NCBI RefSeq assembly: GCF_014645815.1
Contig: NZ_BMML01000027.1
Location: forward strand, 62,001 to 126,000
Reading direction: 5' to 3'
Source: Streptomyces fuscichromogenes
GTDB taxonomy: Bacteria; Actinomycetota; Actinomycetes; Streptomycetales; Streptomycetaceae
DNA length: 64,000 nt
The position numbers and the translations under genes were made by a program. Positions 31,657-38,966 of the stretch are shown here, piece by piece (the first letter of the stretch is position 1; each line of letters opens with the position of its first letter). The notes under the pieces were generated by a model that was not told the origin of the DNA, did no database searches, and worked only from the letters and a program-made list of their open reading frames with translations.

Positions 31657-31878
31657 TCACTTACTTGCGGCCTCCTCCTCCGCCGCCATCTTCCTGCGGA
31701 GGTAGCCGACGTTCCATCCGACGTCAGCCGGATCATCTTCGAGCGCTCCCCGGATCGTCGTCCGCGCCCAACGCGCCCTGTCGGCCAGGCGCCGGTCACC
31801 GAAGTCGTCACCCGGGACCGTGAGCGCCTCGCATACAGCCTCCAGGAGGGCGCGGAGGTCGCGCTCCGCGGCGCTCAC
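31657..31878 (-). CDS. Element-encoded small helical protein (73 aa)
   Basis: Sequence MSAAERDLRALLEAVCEALT, then FGDRRLADRARWARTTIRGA and WNVGYLRRKMAAEEEAASK. All-helical, mixed charge. GTG at 31878 overlaps the stop of the preceding gene (GTGA), so the two are coupled. Many integrative elements carry such a short protein near the integrase; function unknown. Confidence 0.65.
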   Translation of the reverse strand: MSAAERDLRALLEAVCEALTVPGDDFGDRRLADRARWARTTIRGALEDDPADVGWNVGYLRRKMAAEEEAASK

Positions 31879-32300
31879 GCGGCGACCGGGAGGACGATGC
31901 CGGGGAACCGCAGGCTCTCGTGGGCGCTGACGCATCCGGGGCACACCGACACGGTCCACATCCCGTCGCGGTACACCGGGGCCGCCTCGGGGTCGACCTC
32001 CCCGCAGTGACCGCACGTGGTGTTCACGGCGTACTCGTAGACGTCGCGGGCCTCCATGGTGCACATGTCGGTGGTCAGCGCCTCGCAGCCGAGTGCAGCC
32101 GACGGGAACGACTCCGACCAGCCGTCGGCCAGAACGACACCCTCGAACTTCGACAGGTCGTAGTCCCGGTGCGTCGCGACGACGGCGGGGAAGCGGAGGC
32201 GGTCCGCGACGTCGGACGCGAAGGCGGTGACGTCGGCAAGGTTGTCGGCCGTGGTGACGTTCCCGAGGACGAGGATGGGACGGATGGTGTGTGCGAGCAT
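31875..32300 (-). CDS. Element-encoded protein with C-terminal zinc ribbon (141 aa)
   Basis: Begins MLAHTIRPILVLGNVTTADN. The first 90 residues look like a small alpha/beta fold (FPAVVATHRDYDLSKFEGVV, LADGWSESFPSAALGCEAL), somewhat like nucleoside-deoxyribosyltransferase-related phage proteins. The C-terminus is a four-Cys zinc ribbon (NTTCGHCGEVDPEAAPVYRD, then VSVCPGCVSAHE). ATG 32300 is divergent from the small plus-strand gene, with two palindromic operators between them. Confidence 0.65.
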   Translation of the reverse strand: MLAHTIRPILVLGNVTTADNLADVTAFASDVADRLRFPAVVATHRDYDLSKFEGVVLADGWSESFPSAALGCEALTTDMCTMEARDVYEYAVNTTCGHCGEVDPEAAPVYRDGMWTVSVCPGCVSAHESLRFPGIVLPVAA

Positions 32301-32380
32301 CGTGCTGCTCCTCCGTGGAGTAGCGGGAGGCTCGTCGTCCGCCAAGACTTGGGCGAGCCTCCCGCGCTGATTGCGTCGAG

Positions 32381-32431
32381 GGTGGTTAACCACCTCGATA
32401 GTGGCACACGCTCGACAGGTGGTCAACCACC
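32381..32431. promoter_or_regulatory. Twin palindromic operators
   Basis: GGTGGTTAACCACC (32381-32394, perfect 14-bp palindrome) and GGTGGTCAACCACC (32418-32431, same arms) are 37 bp apart centre to centre. They lie in the 147-bp interval between divergent genes starting at 32300 and 32448. Likely bound by one dimeric regulator controlling both directions. Confidence 0.75.
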
Positions 32432-32447
32432 CTGGCAGACTGGGCGC

Positions 32448-32651
32448 ATGGCCAACGTTCACAAGCACAAGCTCCGCGGCATCCGCGGTATCGACGACGA
32501 GACATGGGACGCGTTCGACGAGGCGACGAAGGCAGGAGAGAGCGACCGATCAGCCTCCGTGCGTGCGTGGGTCGACTACTACCTAGGGCGGACCGATGAA
32601 CTTCCGCCAAGGGCTCCCGCCGGCCCGTGGAGCACGCCTCCGCAGACGTGA
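32448..32651 (+). CDS. Small ribbon-helix-helix-like protein (67 aa)
   Basis: The only plus-strand gene of the element. Sequence MANVHKHKLRGIRGIDDETW, then DAFDEATKAGESDRSASVRA and WVDYYLGR: a short beta strand, two helices with an SDRSASVRAW second helix, as in Arc/CopG-type DNA-binding proteins. A Pro-rich tail follows. Directly downstream of the two palindromes, so it may be an autoregulator of the divergent promoter region. A strong bidirectional terminator follows its stop. Confidence 0.7.
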   Translation: MANVHKHKLRGIRGIDDETWDAFDEATKAGESDRSASVRAWVDYYLGRTDELPPRAPAGPWSTPPQT

Positions 32652-32652
32652 A

Positions 32653-32685
32653 AGAGCCCCGCCGGGTACGTCCCGGCGGGGCTCT
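32653..32685. terminator. Bidirectional terminator between convergent genes
   Basis: AGAGCCCCGCCGGG (32653-32666) and CCCGGCGGGGCTCT (32672-32685): a 14-bp perfect stem with a five-base loop, between the small plus-strand gene (ends 32651) and the integrase gene (ends 32702). Confidence 0.85.
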
Positions 32686-32701
32686 CTGTTACACGGCACC
32701 G

Positions 32702-34282
32702 TCAGAGGCTCTCCTGGTAGGCCACGTCGTCGAGCGCATCTTGCTCAGGGTGGGAGCGATTGATCGTCATCGCAAGGCGCTCGCCAACCGGCCGACGCCA
32801 TCCGGTGGGCGGCCCGACGGTGACACGGATGCTCAGGTCCAACATAATCCGCCGCTTGCCCTCGTCGGTCGCGGCTACGAACGCGTCTCCCCATGTGGTG
32901 TCTAGCTCGATCTCCTGAACCTGCGGCGGGATGACGGGGAGTTGCTCCAGTTCCGCCAGCCGGGCGGCAATGCCGTTCATCTGACCGGCGACGACGTCAG
33001 CAGCCGCACCGCGCATCGTCGGCAGCCGCTCACCAAGCTCCGTGAGGTTCTCCTTCAACTCTGCGATCTCCGGTCGGTGGTCTACTCCCGCGGTACGAAC
33101 CAACTGAGTACGGCGCATGAACCCGAAACGACTGACGAACTCAGCGTGTACCCACGCGAGCGTCGTAGCCTTTGTGACGGTCGGCTTCGGTATTCCCTTG
33201 CCGTGTGAGTCGCGGTTGCACCGGAAGACCTCAGCGCGCGTCTCATCAGGCATCGTACGGACTCCGGTGTGCATATTGCCTTCGCAGTGATGGCAGACGA
33301 GGACGCCGAGGAGTTCGTGTGCATCCCGTCGACGGGGTGCCGACAGTACCTCCACCGCTAGCTCTTCAGCGGCCTCTTTGAGTCGCCTGGCTGTCTCGTC
33401 ATTGATCAGTGCGTCACCCTGGAGTACGGGGCTGCCGTCACCCTTTCGGATGGTGGTTCCTTCACGGGTGACGAGGTGACCCCGGTTTATGCCCGACAGC
33501 ATCATTGATCGTACGACCGTAGCCGACCATTGGCTTACCGGGTCCTCGTCGCGTCCGGCAAGCCGTGCTCTGTGGTTAGCCGGCGTGACAGCTCCGGAGT
33601 CATTGAGCCAATCAGTTGTTGAGCTATACGACTTATGCGCAATGGTGCGTGCGATAGCCACCCTTCGAATATCGGCCGTCTCCGTATGCTCCCCCAGCCA
33701 CCACCCCTCGTTGCCGTCGGGAAAGGTTTTGCGAACGGGCTGAAAACCGTATGGAACTGGGCCGCCCGCCCATCGCCCCAGTGACTGAAGACGTGCAGCC
33801 GCACCCTGGTTTCGCTCGACGATCGTCTGTCCTTCGAGCTGTGCGGCGAAAGCCAGAATCAGCATGATGAGTTCCGACATGGCAGAACCGAAGTCCAGTT
33901 CAAGCATGTCGCCCCCTGGACCGGAAGCGAAGATCAGCCGCTTCCTATGCTGCTTAGCGAACCGACCGAGATTTGCCATGTCGGCCATGGACCGCACGGC
34001 GCGGTCCATCCGCTGCCAGATCAGCACGTCCCATTGGTCAGGATGGTCAAGCCACTGCGCTAGCTCTTCACGCTCCCAGGGGGGGGTTTTGAGAGCCGAT
34101 ACGTCGATATCCTTCGCCCACCCGACGATGACGCCCCCGACCCGGTGTGCAGCAAGCGTGATCATCTCCTCTTGGACTTCGGGCGACGTCGAGGAGTCGT
34201 GATAGCGGCTGAGTCGGATAGCGCCAACGACTCTCGGAGCGTGGAGAGGCAACCTCTCTCCACGCGGCACAGGCAGCGTCAT
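32702..34282 (-). CDS. Large serine integrase
   Basis: Site-specific recombinase of 526 residues. The resolvase-like catalytic domain begins AIRLSRYHDSSTSPEVQEEM, with the nucleophile Ser25 and the later WQRMDRAVRSMADMANLG. A recombinase domain follows (GPVPYGFQPVRKTFPDGNEG, MLSGINRGHLVTREGTTI), then a zinc ribbon (VLVCHHCEGNMHTG ... EVFRCNR) and a coiled coil (EIAELKENLTELGERL). ATG 34282 is chosen; the frame runs on through attR into host DNA, which cannot be coding in the free element. It catalyses integration at the DUF5995 gene; excision would need a directionality factor, not identified. Confidence 0.95.
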   Translation of the reverse strand: MTLPVPRGERLPLHAPRVVGAIRLSRYHDSSTSPEVQEEMITLAAHRVGGVIVGWAKDIDVSALKTPPWEREELAQWLDHPDQWDVLIWQRMDRAVRSMADMANLGRFAKQHRKRLIFASGPGGDMLELDFGSAMSELIMLILAFAAQLEGQTIVERNQGAAARLQSLGRWAGGPVPYGFQPVRKTFPDGNEGWWLGEHTETADIRRVAIARTIAHKSYSSTTDWLNDSGAVTPANHRARLAGRDEDPVSQWSATVVRSMMLSGINRGHLVTREGTTIRKGDGSPVLQGDALINDETARRLKEAAEELAVEVLSAPRRRDAHELLGVLVCHHCEGNMHTGVRTMPDETRAEVFRCNRDSHGKGIPKPTVTKATTLAWVHAEFVSRFGFMRRTQLVRTAGVDHRPEIAELKENLTELGERLPTMRGAAADVVAGQMNGIAARLAELEQLPVIPPQVQEIELDTTWGDAFVAATDEGKRRIMLDLSIRVTVGPPTGWRRPVGERLAMTINRSHPEQDALDDVAYQESL

Positions 34283-34304
34283 AGCGTGTGATGCTACTCC
34301 AGTT

Positions 34305-34317
34305 AGTTCGCGCTGGC
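34305..34317. other. attR core
   Basis: AGTTCGCGCTGGC, identical to attL. Element sequence (GTGATGCTACTCCAGTT) lies to its left and the rest of the DUF5995 gene to its right. Confidence 0.9.
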
Positions 34318-34681
34318 CGGCATCAACGCCCACATCGGGCACGACCTGGCCCTGGCCGTGGTCGACGCCTGCCGCACGCTCGACTGCGAACCGGCAGATC
34401 TGGAGGACGAGTTCGACCGCGTCGGCGACCTGCTCGTCTCGCTGGAGGAGCGCATCCGCGAGGATCTGATGCCGGGTCCCGACGTGCTCCAGGTCGCCGA
34501 TCCGCTGACCCATCTGCTCGGTTCCTGGAGCCTGGAGCGGGCCCGGGACGCGACCTGGGCGGCGGCGCGGGCGCTGTGGGCGCTGCGCAGGTTCGAGGAC
34601 CTGGTCGAGGAGTTCGCCGAACGGCTGGACGCGGCAGTGGGTCTGGCCGGCCGGATGCTGCTCACCCCGCTGCGCGACTGA
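34305..34681 (+). pseudogene. DUF5995 gene, 3' half
   Basis: Read in the frame TTC-GCG-CTG-GCC it gives FALAGINAHIGHDLALAVVD, then LEDEFDRVGDLLVSLEERIR, VADPLTHLLGSWSLERARDA and the C-terminal LAGRMLLTPLRD. This continues the 5' half at 19184. It has no promoter or start signal of its own; internal ATG/GTG codons give only fragments. Confidence 0.92.
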
Positions 34682-34776
34682 GATGGCCTGATCTCGTCGG
34701 CCGCGAGCCCTGACCGGAATCCCCGGACGTCCGCCGTACGTTGACGGCAGGCACCCGACTGCAAAGGAGCACCGGC

Positions 34777-35706
34777 ATGACCACCCCGCTCGGCCTCTCT
34801 CTTCCCCAGATGCAGCAGTACTCCCTCGGCCCGGACGTCCCCGACGTGGCACGCACCGCCGAACAGATCGGCTACGAGAGTGTCTGGGTGTTCGAGCGGG
34901 CCCTCTTCCCTGAGCCCGCCACCCAGGGCCTGTACAACATCGAAGGCCTCCCCTGGCCCGACAACTACCGGAACGTGGCGGACCCCCTGGTCACCCTCAC
35001 CCTCGCCGCCGCGGCCACCGAGCGGGTGCGGCTGGGCAGCAGTGTGCTGGTGGCCCCCCTGCACAACCCCTTCCAACTGGCCAAGTCCCTGGCCTCGCTG
35101 GACGCGGCGAGCGGCGGCCGCGTGGTGGCGGGCCTGGGCACCGGCTGGTCCCTCGACGAGTACGCGGCCGCCGGGGTCCGGCCGTTCGAGGAGCGCGGCA
35201 AGGTGCTCGACGAGTTCATCGACGTGTGCCGGGCGGTGTGGGGCCCCGACCCCGTGCGTTTCGACGGGGAGATCACGAAGATCTCCTCCGCAGTGGTCGG
35301 TCCCAAGCCCGCCCGGCCGATTCCGGTCTTGCTGGGCGCGCACGGCAGGAAGGCCCTGCGCCGACTGGTCGACCGCGCGGACGGCTGGCTGCCGGTGGGC
35401 ATGGGCGTCGAGCAGCTCGCCGCCCAGTGGCGCGAGTTGCAGGACCTGGCGGCCGAACGCGGCCGCACGGAACCGATCCAGACGGTCGTGCGGGTCAACA
35501 CCACGTACACGCCCAAGCCTTATGACGGCCCGGACCGCCAGCCCTTCCAGGGCAGCGTCGACCAGATCGTCGAGGACCTCGCGGCCCACGCGGCGGTCGG
35601 CCTGGACGAGATCCTGATCGACCTGCAGAGCACCCCGCGCGACGCCCGCGAACTCAAGGACGTCGCCGCGGAGGTGTACGAGAAGGCGCGGGCGGCCGGG
35701 GTCTGA
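34777..35706 (+). CDS. LLM-class F420-dependent oxidoreductase
   Basis: Luciferase-like TIM-barrel flavin/F420 enzyme of 309 residues. Visible features are LGLSLPQMQQYSLGPDVPDV at the start, EQIGYESVWVFERALF, the barrel segment VRLGSSVLVAPLHNPFQLAK, SGGRVVAGLGTGWSLDEYAA and a C-terminal region with RRLVDRADGWLPVGMG. It is likely to use reduced F420 for a hydride transfer; the substrate is unknown. ATG 34777 follows AAGGAG seven bases upstream; upstream in-frame codons lack that signal. Confidence 0.88.
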   Translation: MTTPLGLSLPQMQQYSLGPDVPDVARTAEQIGYESVWVFERALFPEPATQGLYNIEGLPWPDNYRNVADPLVTLTLAAAATERVRLGSSVLVAPLHNPFQLAKSLASLDAASGGRVVAGLGTGWSLDEYAAAGVRPFEERGKVLDEFIDVCRAVWGPDPVRFDGEITKISSAVVGPKPARPIPVLLGAHGRKALRRLVDRADGWLPVGMGVEQLAAQWRELQDLAAERGRTEPIQTVVRVNTTYTPKPYDGPDRQPFQGSVDQIVEDLAAHAAVGLDEILIDLQSTPRDARELKDVAAEVYEKARAAGV

Positions 35707-35799
35707 GCGCGCTCTTCTGCAAGGCCGCGGCAGACCGTCCGTCTGCCGCGACAGAGCGTCCGCCGACTGCGGCGCCGTCGTCGGGTGCGGCGCCGTCGT

Positions 35800-35827
35800 G
35801 GCTGGTCGCGCAGTTCCCCGCGCCCCT
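35800..35827 (+). repeat. Interspersed Streptomyces repeat, copy C
   Basis: Same 28-bp core as the other copies, flanked by a GC-rich arm (CCGGGCGCC). It lies just past the 3' end of davB, in the interval between convergent genes. Confidence 0.85.
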
Positions 35828-35842
35828 ACCGGGCGCCGGCGG

Positions 35843-37555
35843 TCAGTCCTCGGGCAGTTCCACCGGCGCGATCTCGTCGTAGACGTCGCCGGGGCCCGGG
35901 TTGGCCGCGTCGGTCGTTCCGCCGAAGTGGTGCATGACGCCCCAGACCGCGTTCAGCGCGGTCTGGACGGCGCCCTCGGCCCAGCCTGCCGTCCAGGAGA
36001 TGTCGTCGCCGGCGAGGAAGATGCCCCGCTTGTCCGCGGGCAGCCGGTCCTGCACGAAGTGCGTGAACAGGCGCCGCTGGTAGCGGTAGTGGCCGGGCAG
36101 GTTGGCCTTGAACGCGCCCATGAAGTAGGGCTCGTTCTCCCAGGAGACGGTCACCGGGTTGCCGATGACGTGCTTCCTGATGTCGACGTTCGGGTAGATC
36201 TCGCCGAGCGACTTCAGCATGACCTCCATCCGCTCGTGCGCGGACAGCGGCAGCCACTTCAGGCTGTCGTCGCACCAGGTGTAGGAGAGGCAGATGACGG
36301 CGGGCTTGTCCGGACCGTCGTCGAGGAGGTACGTGCCGCGCGTCATCCGGTCGGTGAGCGTCATCGACATGACGTCGCGGCCGGTCGGGTTTCCCCTGTC
36401 GTCGACGGCCTTGTCGAGCCAGAAGGGCCGGTCGACGGGGACGAACAGCTTCGAGGACTCCATGTAGTGGGTGCGCTCGATCGCGGTCCAGTGGTCGATC
36501 GGGAAGAGCGAGTCGTCGCAGGCGATCTTGGAGAGCAGCATCCAGGACTGGGCGGTGAAGATCGCCGCCTGGTAGGTCCGGATGTCACCGTTGGCATCGG
36601 TCACGGTGATCCGGTTGCCGGTGGTGCGGTGCAGCCGGGTCACGGCGGGGCGCGGCTCGCCGTTCTCGTGCAGGGACTTCAGGGAGGTCCCGTACGCCCA
36701 GTGCACGATCTTCTCCGGCTCGCGCTCCCAGAGCCTGAGCGGCAGCTGCTGGGAGCCGCCGACGATGCCGCGGTGGTGGTCGTCGGCCTCGGTGTAGACG
36801 ACCCGCAGGATCTCCAGGATGGAGTTGGGGAAGTCGGTGTCCCAGCCGCCGGTGCCGAAGCCGACCTGGCCGAAGATCTCGCGGTGCCGGAAGGACCTGA
36901 AGGCCTCGGAGTCGCAGAGGAAGCCGTAGAAGGTCTGGTTGTCGAGCTTCTCGACGAGCTTCGCCCAGATCTCGCGGATGCGCGGCACGTCCCGCTCGCG
37001 CATCGCGCGGTTCATGTCGGAGAAGTCGGCGCCCTCTTCCAGGCACTTGTTCCAGGCGGCGGCCACGTCCCGGTAGACCTGCGGGAGGTCGTCGGCCGTC
37101 TCGGCGTAGTGCGACTCGCCCTTGAGGTCGACGACCGTCGAAGGGGTCGCCTCCGCAAGGGGGTTGGGGAAGGGCCGGGTCTCCAGGCCCACCAGGTCGA
37201 TGTAGTGCTGGAGGGCGGTGGAGGAGGGCGGGAAGCGCATCGCGCCCATCTCGGCGGTCAGCGAGGGGTCGCAGCCCTCGAAGCCGACGGTCCGCAGCCG
37301 TCCGCCGATCTCGTCGGCCTCGTAGACGACCGGCTTCAGGCCCATCTTCATCAGCTCGTACGCGGCCACGATGCCGGACATCCCGCCGCCGATGACCGCG
37401 ACCTCGGTGCCGTGCTCGGTCGCCGGGATCTGGCCGAGGCCCGCCGGGTGGGCGAGGAAGTCGTCGTAGGCGTAGGGGAAGTCCGGGCCGAACATGGTGA
37501 TCGGCGGCTGCTGCTCGTCGGCGTGCTCGACGGCGTTGGGCACCGTGGACGTCAT
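35843..37555 (-). CDS. davB: Flavin amine oxidase family, probable L-lysine 2-monooxygenase DavB
   Basis: FAD enzyme of 570 residues. The N-terminus has ITMFGPDFPYAYDDFLAHPA, the dinucleotide-binding motif VAVIGGGMSGIVAAYELMKM and the flavin region GGRLRTVGFEGCDPSLTAEM. FGQVGFGTGGWDTDFPNSIL and the C-terminal FLAGDDISWTAGWAEGAVQT also follow Pseudomonas lysine 2-monooxygenase (recalled, not searched). That enzyme converts L-lysine and O2 to 5-aminovaleramide, CO2 and water. The adjacent amidase gene (davA-like, 75 bp upstream) would make 5-aminovalerate, which strengthens this over a tryptophan monooxygenase role. Confidence 0.8.
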   Translation of the reverse strand: MTSTVPNAVEHADEQQPPITMFGPDFPYAYDDFLAHPAGLGQIPATEHGTEVAVIGGGMSGIVAAYELMKMGLKPVVYEADEIGGRLRTVGFEGCDPSLTAEMGAMRFPPSSTALQHYIDLVGLETRPFPNPLAEATPSTVVDLKGESHYAETADDLPQVYRDVAAAWNKCLEEGADFSDMNRAMRERDVPRIREIWAKLVEKLDNQTFYGFLCDSEAFRSFRHREIFGQVGFGTGGWDTDFPNSILEILRVVYTEADDHHRGIVGGSQQLPLRLWEREPEKIVHWAYGTSLKSLHENGEPRPAVTRLHRTTGNRITVTDANGDIRTYQAAIFTAQSWMLLSKIACDDSLFPIDHWTAIERTHYMESSKLFVPVDRPFWLDKAVDDRGNPTGRDVMSMTLTDRMTRGTYLLDDGPDKPAVICLSYTWCDDSLKWLPLSAHERMEVMLKSLGEIYPNVDIRKHVIGNPVTVSWENEPYFMGAFKANLPGHYRYQRRLFTHFVQDRLPADKRGIFLAGDDISWTAGWAEGAVQTALNAVWGVMHHFGGTTDAANPGPGDVYDEIAPVELPED

Positions 37556-37630
37556 GGGGTACGGACTCCTTGCTGCATGCGTGAGGTGGAGCGGGGGAGG
37601 ACGGCGGAGGAAGGGGAAGGAAGAGGAAGG

Positions 37631-38419
37631 TCAGGCCAGGGACCCGTAGAGGCCGGGGCGGCGGTCCTTCAGATACGGGTTCGCCGCGCGGGAGGCGGCC
37701 AGCAGAGCGGGGTCGACGTCGGCGAGGACGAGTTCCTCACCGCGGCCGGCGCGGGCGCGGGCGACCCCGTCGGGTCCGGCCAGCGCGGAGAGCCCGAAGA
37801 ACTCGAACTCGCCTTCCTGGCCGATGCGGTTGGCGTAGGCCACGTACATCTGGTTCTCCCAGGCCCGCACCGGGACCAGGGACTCGGCGACGAGCTCGAA
37901 CGGGTGCATGTTCGCCGTCGGAACGAGCAGCAGGTCGGTGCCGGCCAGGGCGTGGGCGCGGACGAGCTCCGGGAACTCCACGTCGTAGCAGATCATGATC
38001 CCGACGGTGAGGCCGTTCAGCTCCGCCTGGACGACCGGCTGGTCGCCCGGGGTGAAGTGGTCCCGCTCGAAGCCGCCGAAGAGGTGGGACTTGCGGTAGT
38101 TCGCGAGCCGGGTGCCGTCGGCGGAGATCAGCTGGGCGGAGTTGTGCACGCGGTCACCGTCGCGCTCCGGGTACCCGTACGCGATGGCCAGGCCGTGCCG
38201 GTGGGCCAGCTCGGCGATCGCGTCCGCGCTGTCGCCGTCGGCGGGCTCGGCGAGGCGGCTGACGTCGTCGCCGATCGAGTAGCCGGTCAGGAACATCTCC
38301 GGGGCGACGAGCAGCGCGGCGCCCGCGGCGGCGGCCCGGCCGGCGGTCTCGTCGAGGACCTTGAGGTTCTCGACGGTCGAGCCGGGGCGGCCGGAGCTCT
38401 GGAGCAGGGCGGTACGCAT
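37631..38419 (-). CDS. davA: Nitrilase-superfamily amidase, probable 5-aminovaleramidase DavA
   Basis: C-N hydrolase of 262 residues with all three catalytic residues: Glu in LLVAPEMFLTGYSIG, Lys in LANYRKSHLFGGFERDHF, Cys in IMICYDVEFPELVRAHAL. YGYPERDGDRVHNSAQLIS and the C-terminal NPYLKDRRPGLYGSLA resemble Pseudomonas DavA. It would hydrolyse 5-aminovaleramide to 5-aminovalerate and ammonia, the second step of the oxygenase route of lysine breakdown. First gene of a two-gene operon with davB. Confidence 0.8.
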   Translation of the reverse strand: MRTALLQSSGRPGSTVENLKVLDETAGRAAAAGAALLVAPEMFLTGYSIGDDVSRLAEPADGDSADAIAELAHRHGLAIAYGYPERDGDRVHNSAQLISADGTRLANYRKSHLFGGFERDHFTPGDQPVVQAELNGLTVGIMICYDVEFPELVRAHALAGTDLLLVPTANMHPFELVAESLVPVRAWENQMYVAYANRIGQEGEFEFFGLSALAGPDGVARARAGRGEELVLADVDPALLAASRAANPYLKDRRPGLYGSLA

Positions 38420-38571
38420 GCGGGATCCTCACCGGTACGCAGGGGGTTCTGGGCCCTTTAGACCGTACGGTCGCCGGGCCGGGCCGGACAAGGCGGAGCC
38501 GTTGCGTGCCGGTGAGCGGTTCGTTGCGTGCGCCGGGGGCCCGGCGGCGATTCGTTGCGCGGGGCCGGGGC

Positions 38572-38958
38572 TCAGAGCTCCCGCAGCCGCTCCACGATCT
38601 CCTTCAGCAGTTCGGGGTCGGCGGCGGGGCCGGCCGGCTCCACCCGGCGCGGCGCGTCGATCCGCACCAGGCCGGCCTCGGCGAGGTCGCCCAGCAGCAC
38701 GCGTACGACGGTGAGCGGCAGGTCGGCGTCCACGGCGAGCTCGACGACCGGCCGGGCGTCTCGGCGCACCAGGGCGAGCAGGGCGGCTCGGGCGTGGTCG
38801 ACGCCCGGTCGGCCCGCGTCCTCTCCCCTGTCCACGGCCGTGACCCGGGACATCAGATCGATGGCATGCCGTCCGGAGGGCTCGGTACGGCCCCGGGTCA
38901 CGGTGTAGGGGCGGACCAGCGAGCCCGTCTCGTCCTCGTACCAGTGCTCGTCGCTCAC
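38572..38958 (-). CDS. DUF742 protein (conservon CvnC-type)
   Basis: A protein of 128 residues of the DUF742 family: DETGSLVRPYTVTRGRTEPS at the N-terminus, then a winged-helix-like domain (LPLTVVRVLLGDLAEAGLVR). In Streptomyces conservons this is the third protein (CvnC) and works with a sensor kinase, a roadblock protein and a small GTPase. The order here is kinase, roadblock, DUF742, but the GTPase gene (cvnD) that normally follows is missing. Confidence 0.9.
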   Translation of the reverse strand: MSDEHWYEDETGSLVRPYTVTRGRTEPSGRHAIDLMSRVTAVDRGEDAGRPGVDHARAALLALVRRDARPVVELAVDADLPLTVVRVLLGDLAEAGLVRIDAPRRVEPAGPAADPELLKEIVERLREL

Positions 38959-38966
38959 CGCGGTCG

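Larger units (their letters stand above)
19497..34317. mobile_element. Integrated serine-integrase element (decayed prophage or satellite), about 14.8 kb
   Basis: Bounded by direct 13-bp copies of AGTTCGCGCTGGC at 19497-19509 (attL) and 34305-34317 (attR); joining the flanks rebuilds an intact DUF5995 frame. The integrase gene starts 23 bp from attR. Cargo is almost all minus-strand: small phage-like proteins, HTH-DUF5753, DUF6879, HNH nuclease, scaffold-like protein and a damaged tape-measure gene. No terminase, portal, major capsid, holin or replication gene was recognised. Base composition is visibly less G+C-rich than the flanks. Replication and self-packaging look impossible without a helper. 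Confidence 0.93.

Noticed and set aside
31402..31823. Open frames on both strands in the 590-bp element gap
   Set aside because: They overlap the A+T-rich inverted repeat and a hairpin, lack start signals and have no protein-like pattern.
34283..34852. Longer integrase start in host DNA (716-residue frame)
   Set aside because: The extra 190 codons run through attR into host sequence and cannot exist in the free element; ATG 34282 gives the normal integrase N-terminus.
34303..35589. 428-codon minus-strand open frame across attR
   Set aside because: Antisense to the LLM oxidoreductase and the DUF5995 remnant, both well supported.
35798..38461. 887-codon plus-strand open frame
   Set aside because: It lies antisense to davB and davA, which have full family motifs. 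The translation is Arg/Gly/Val-rich with no domain, typical of a high-G+C shadow.
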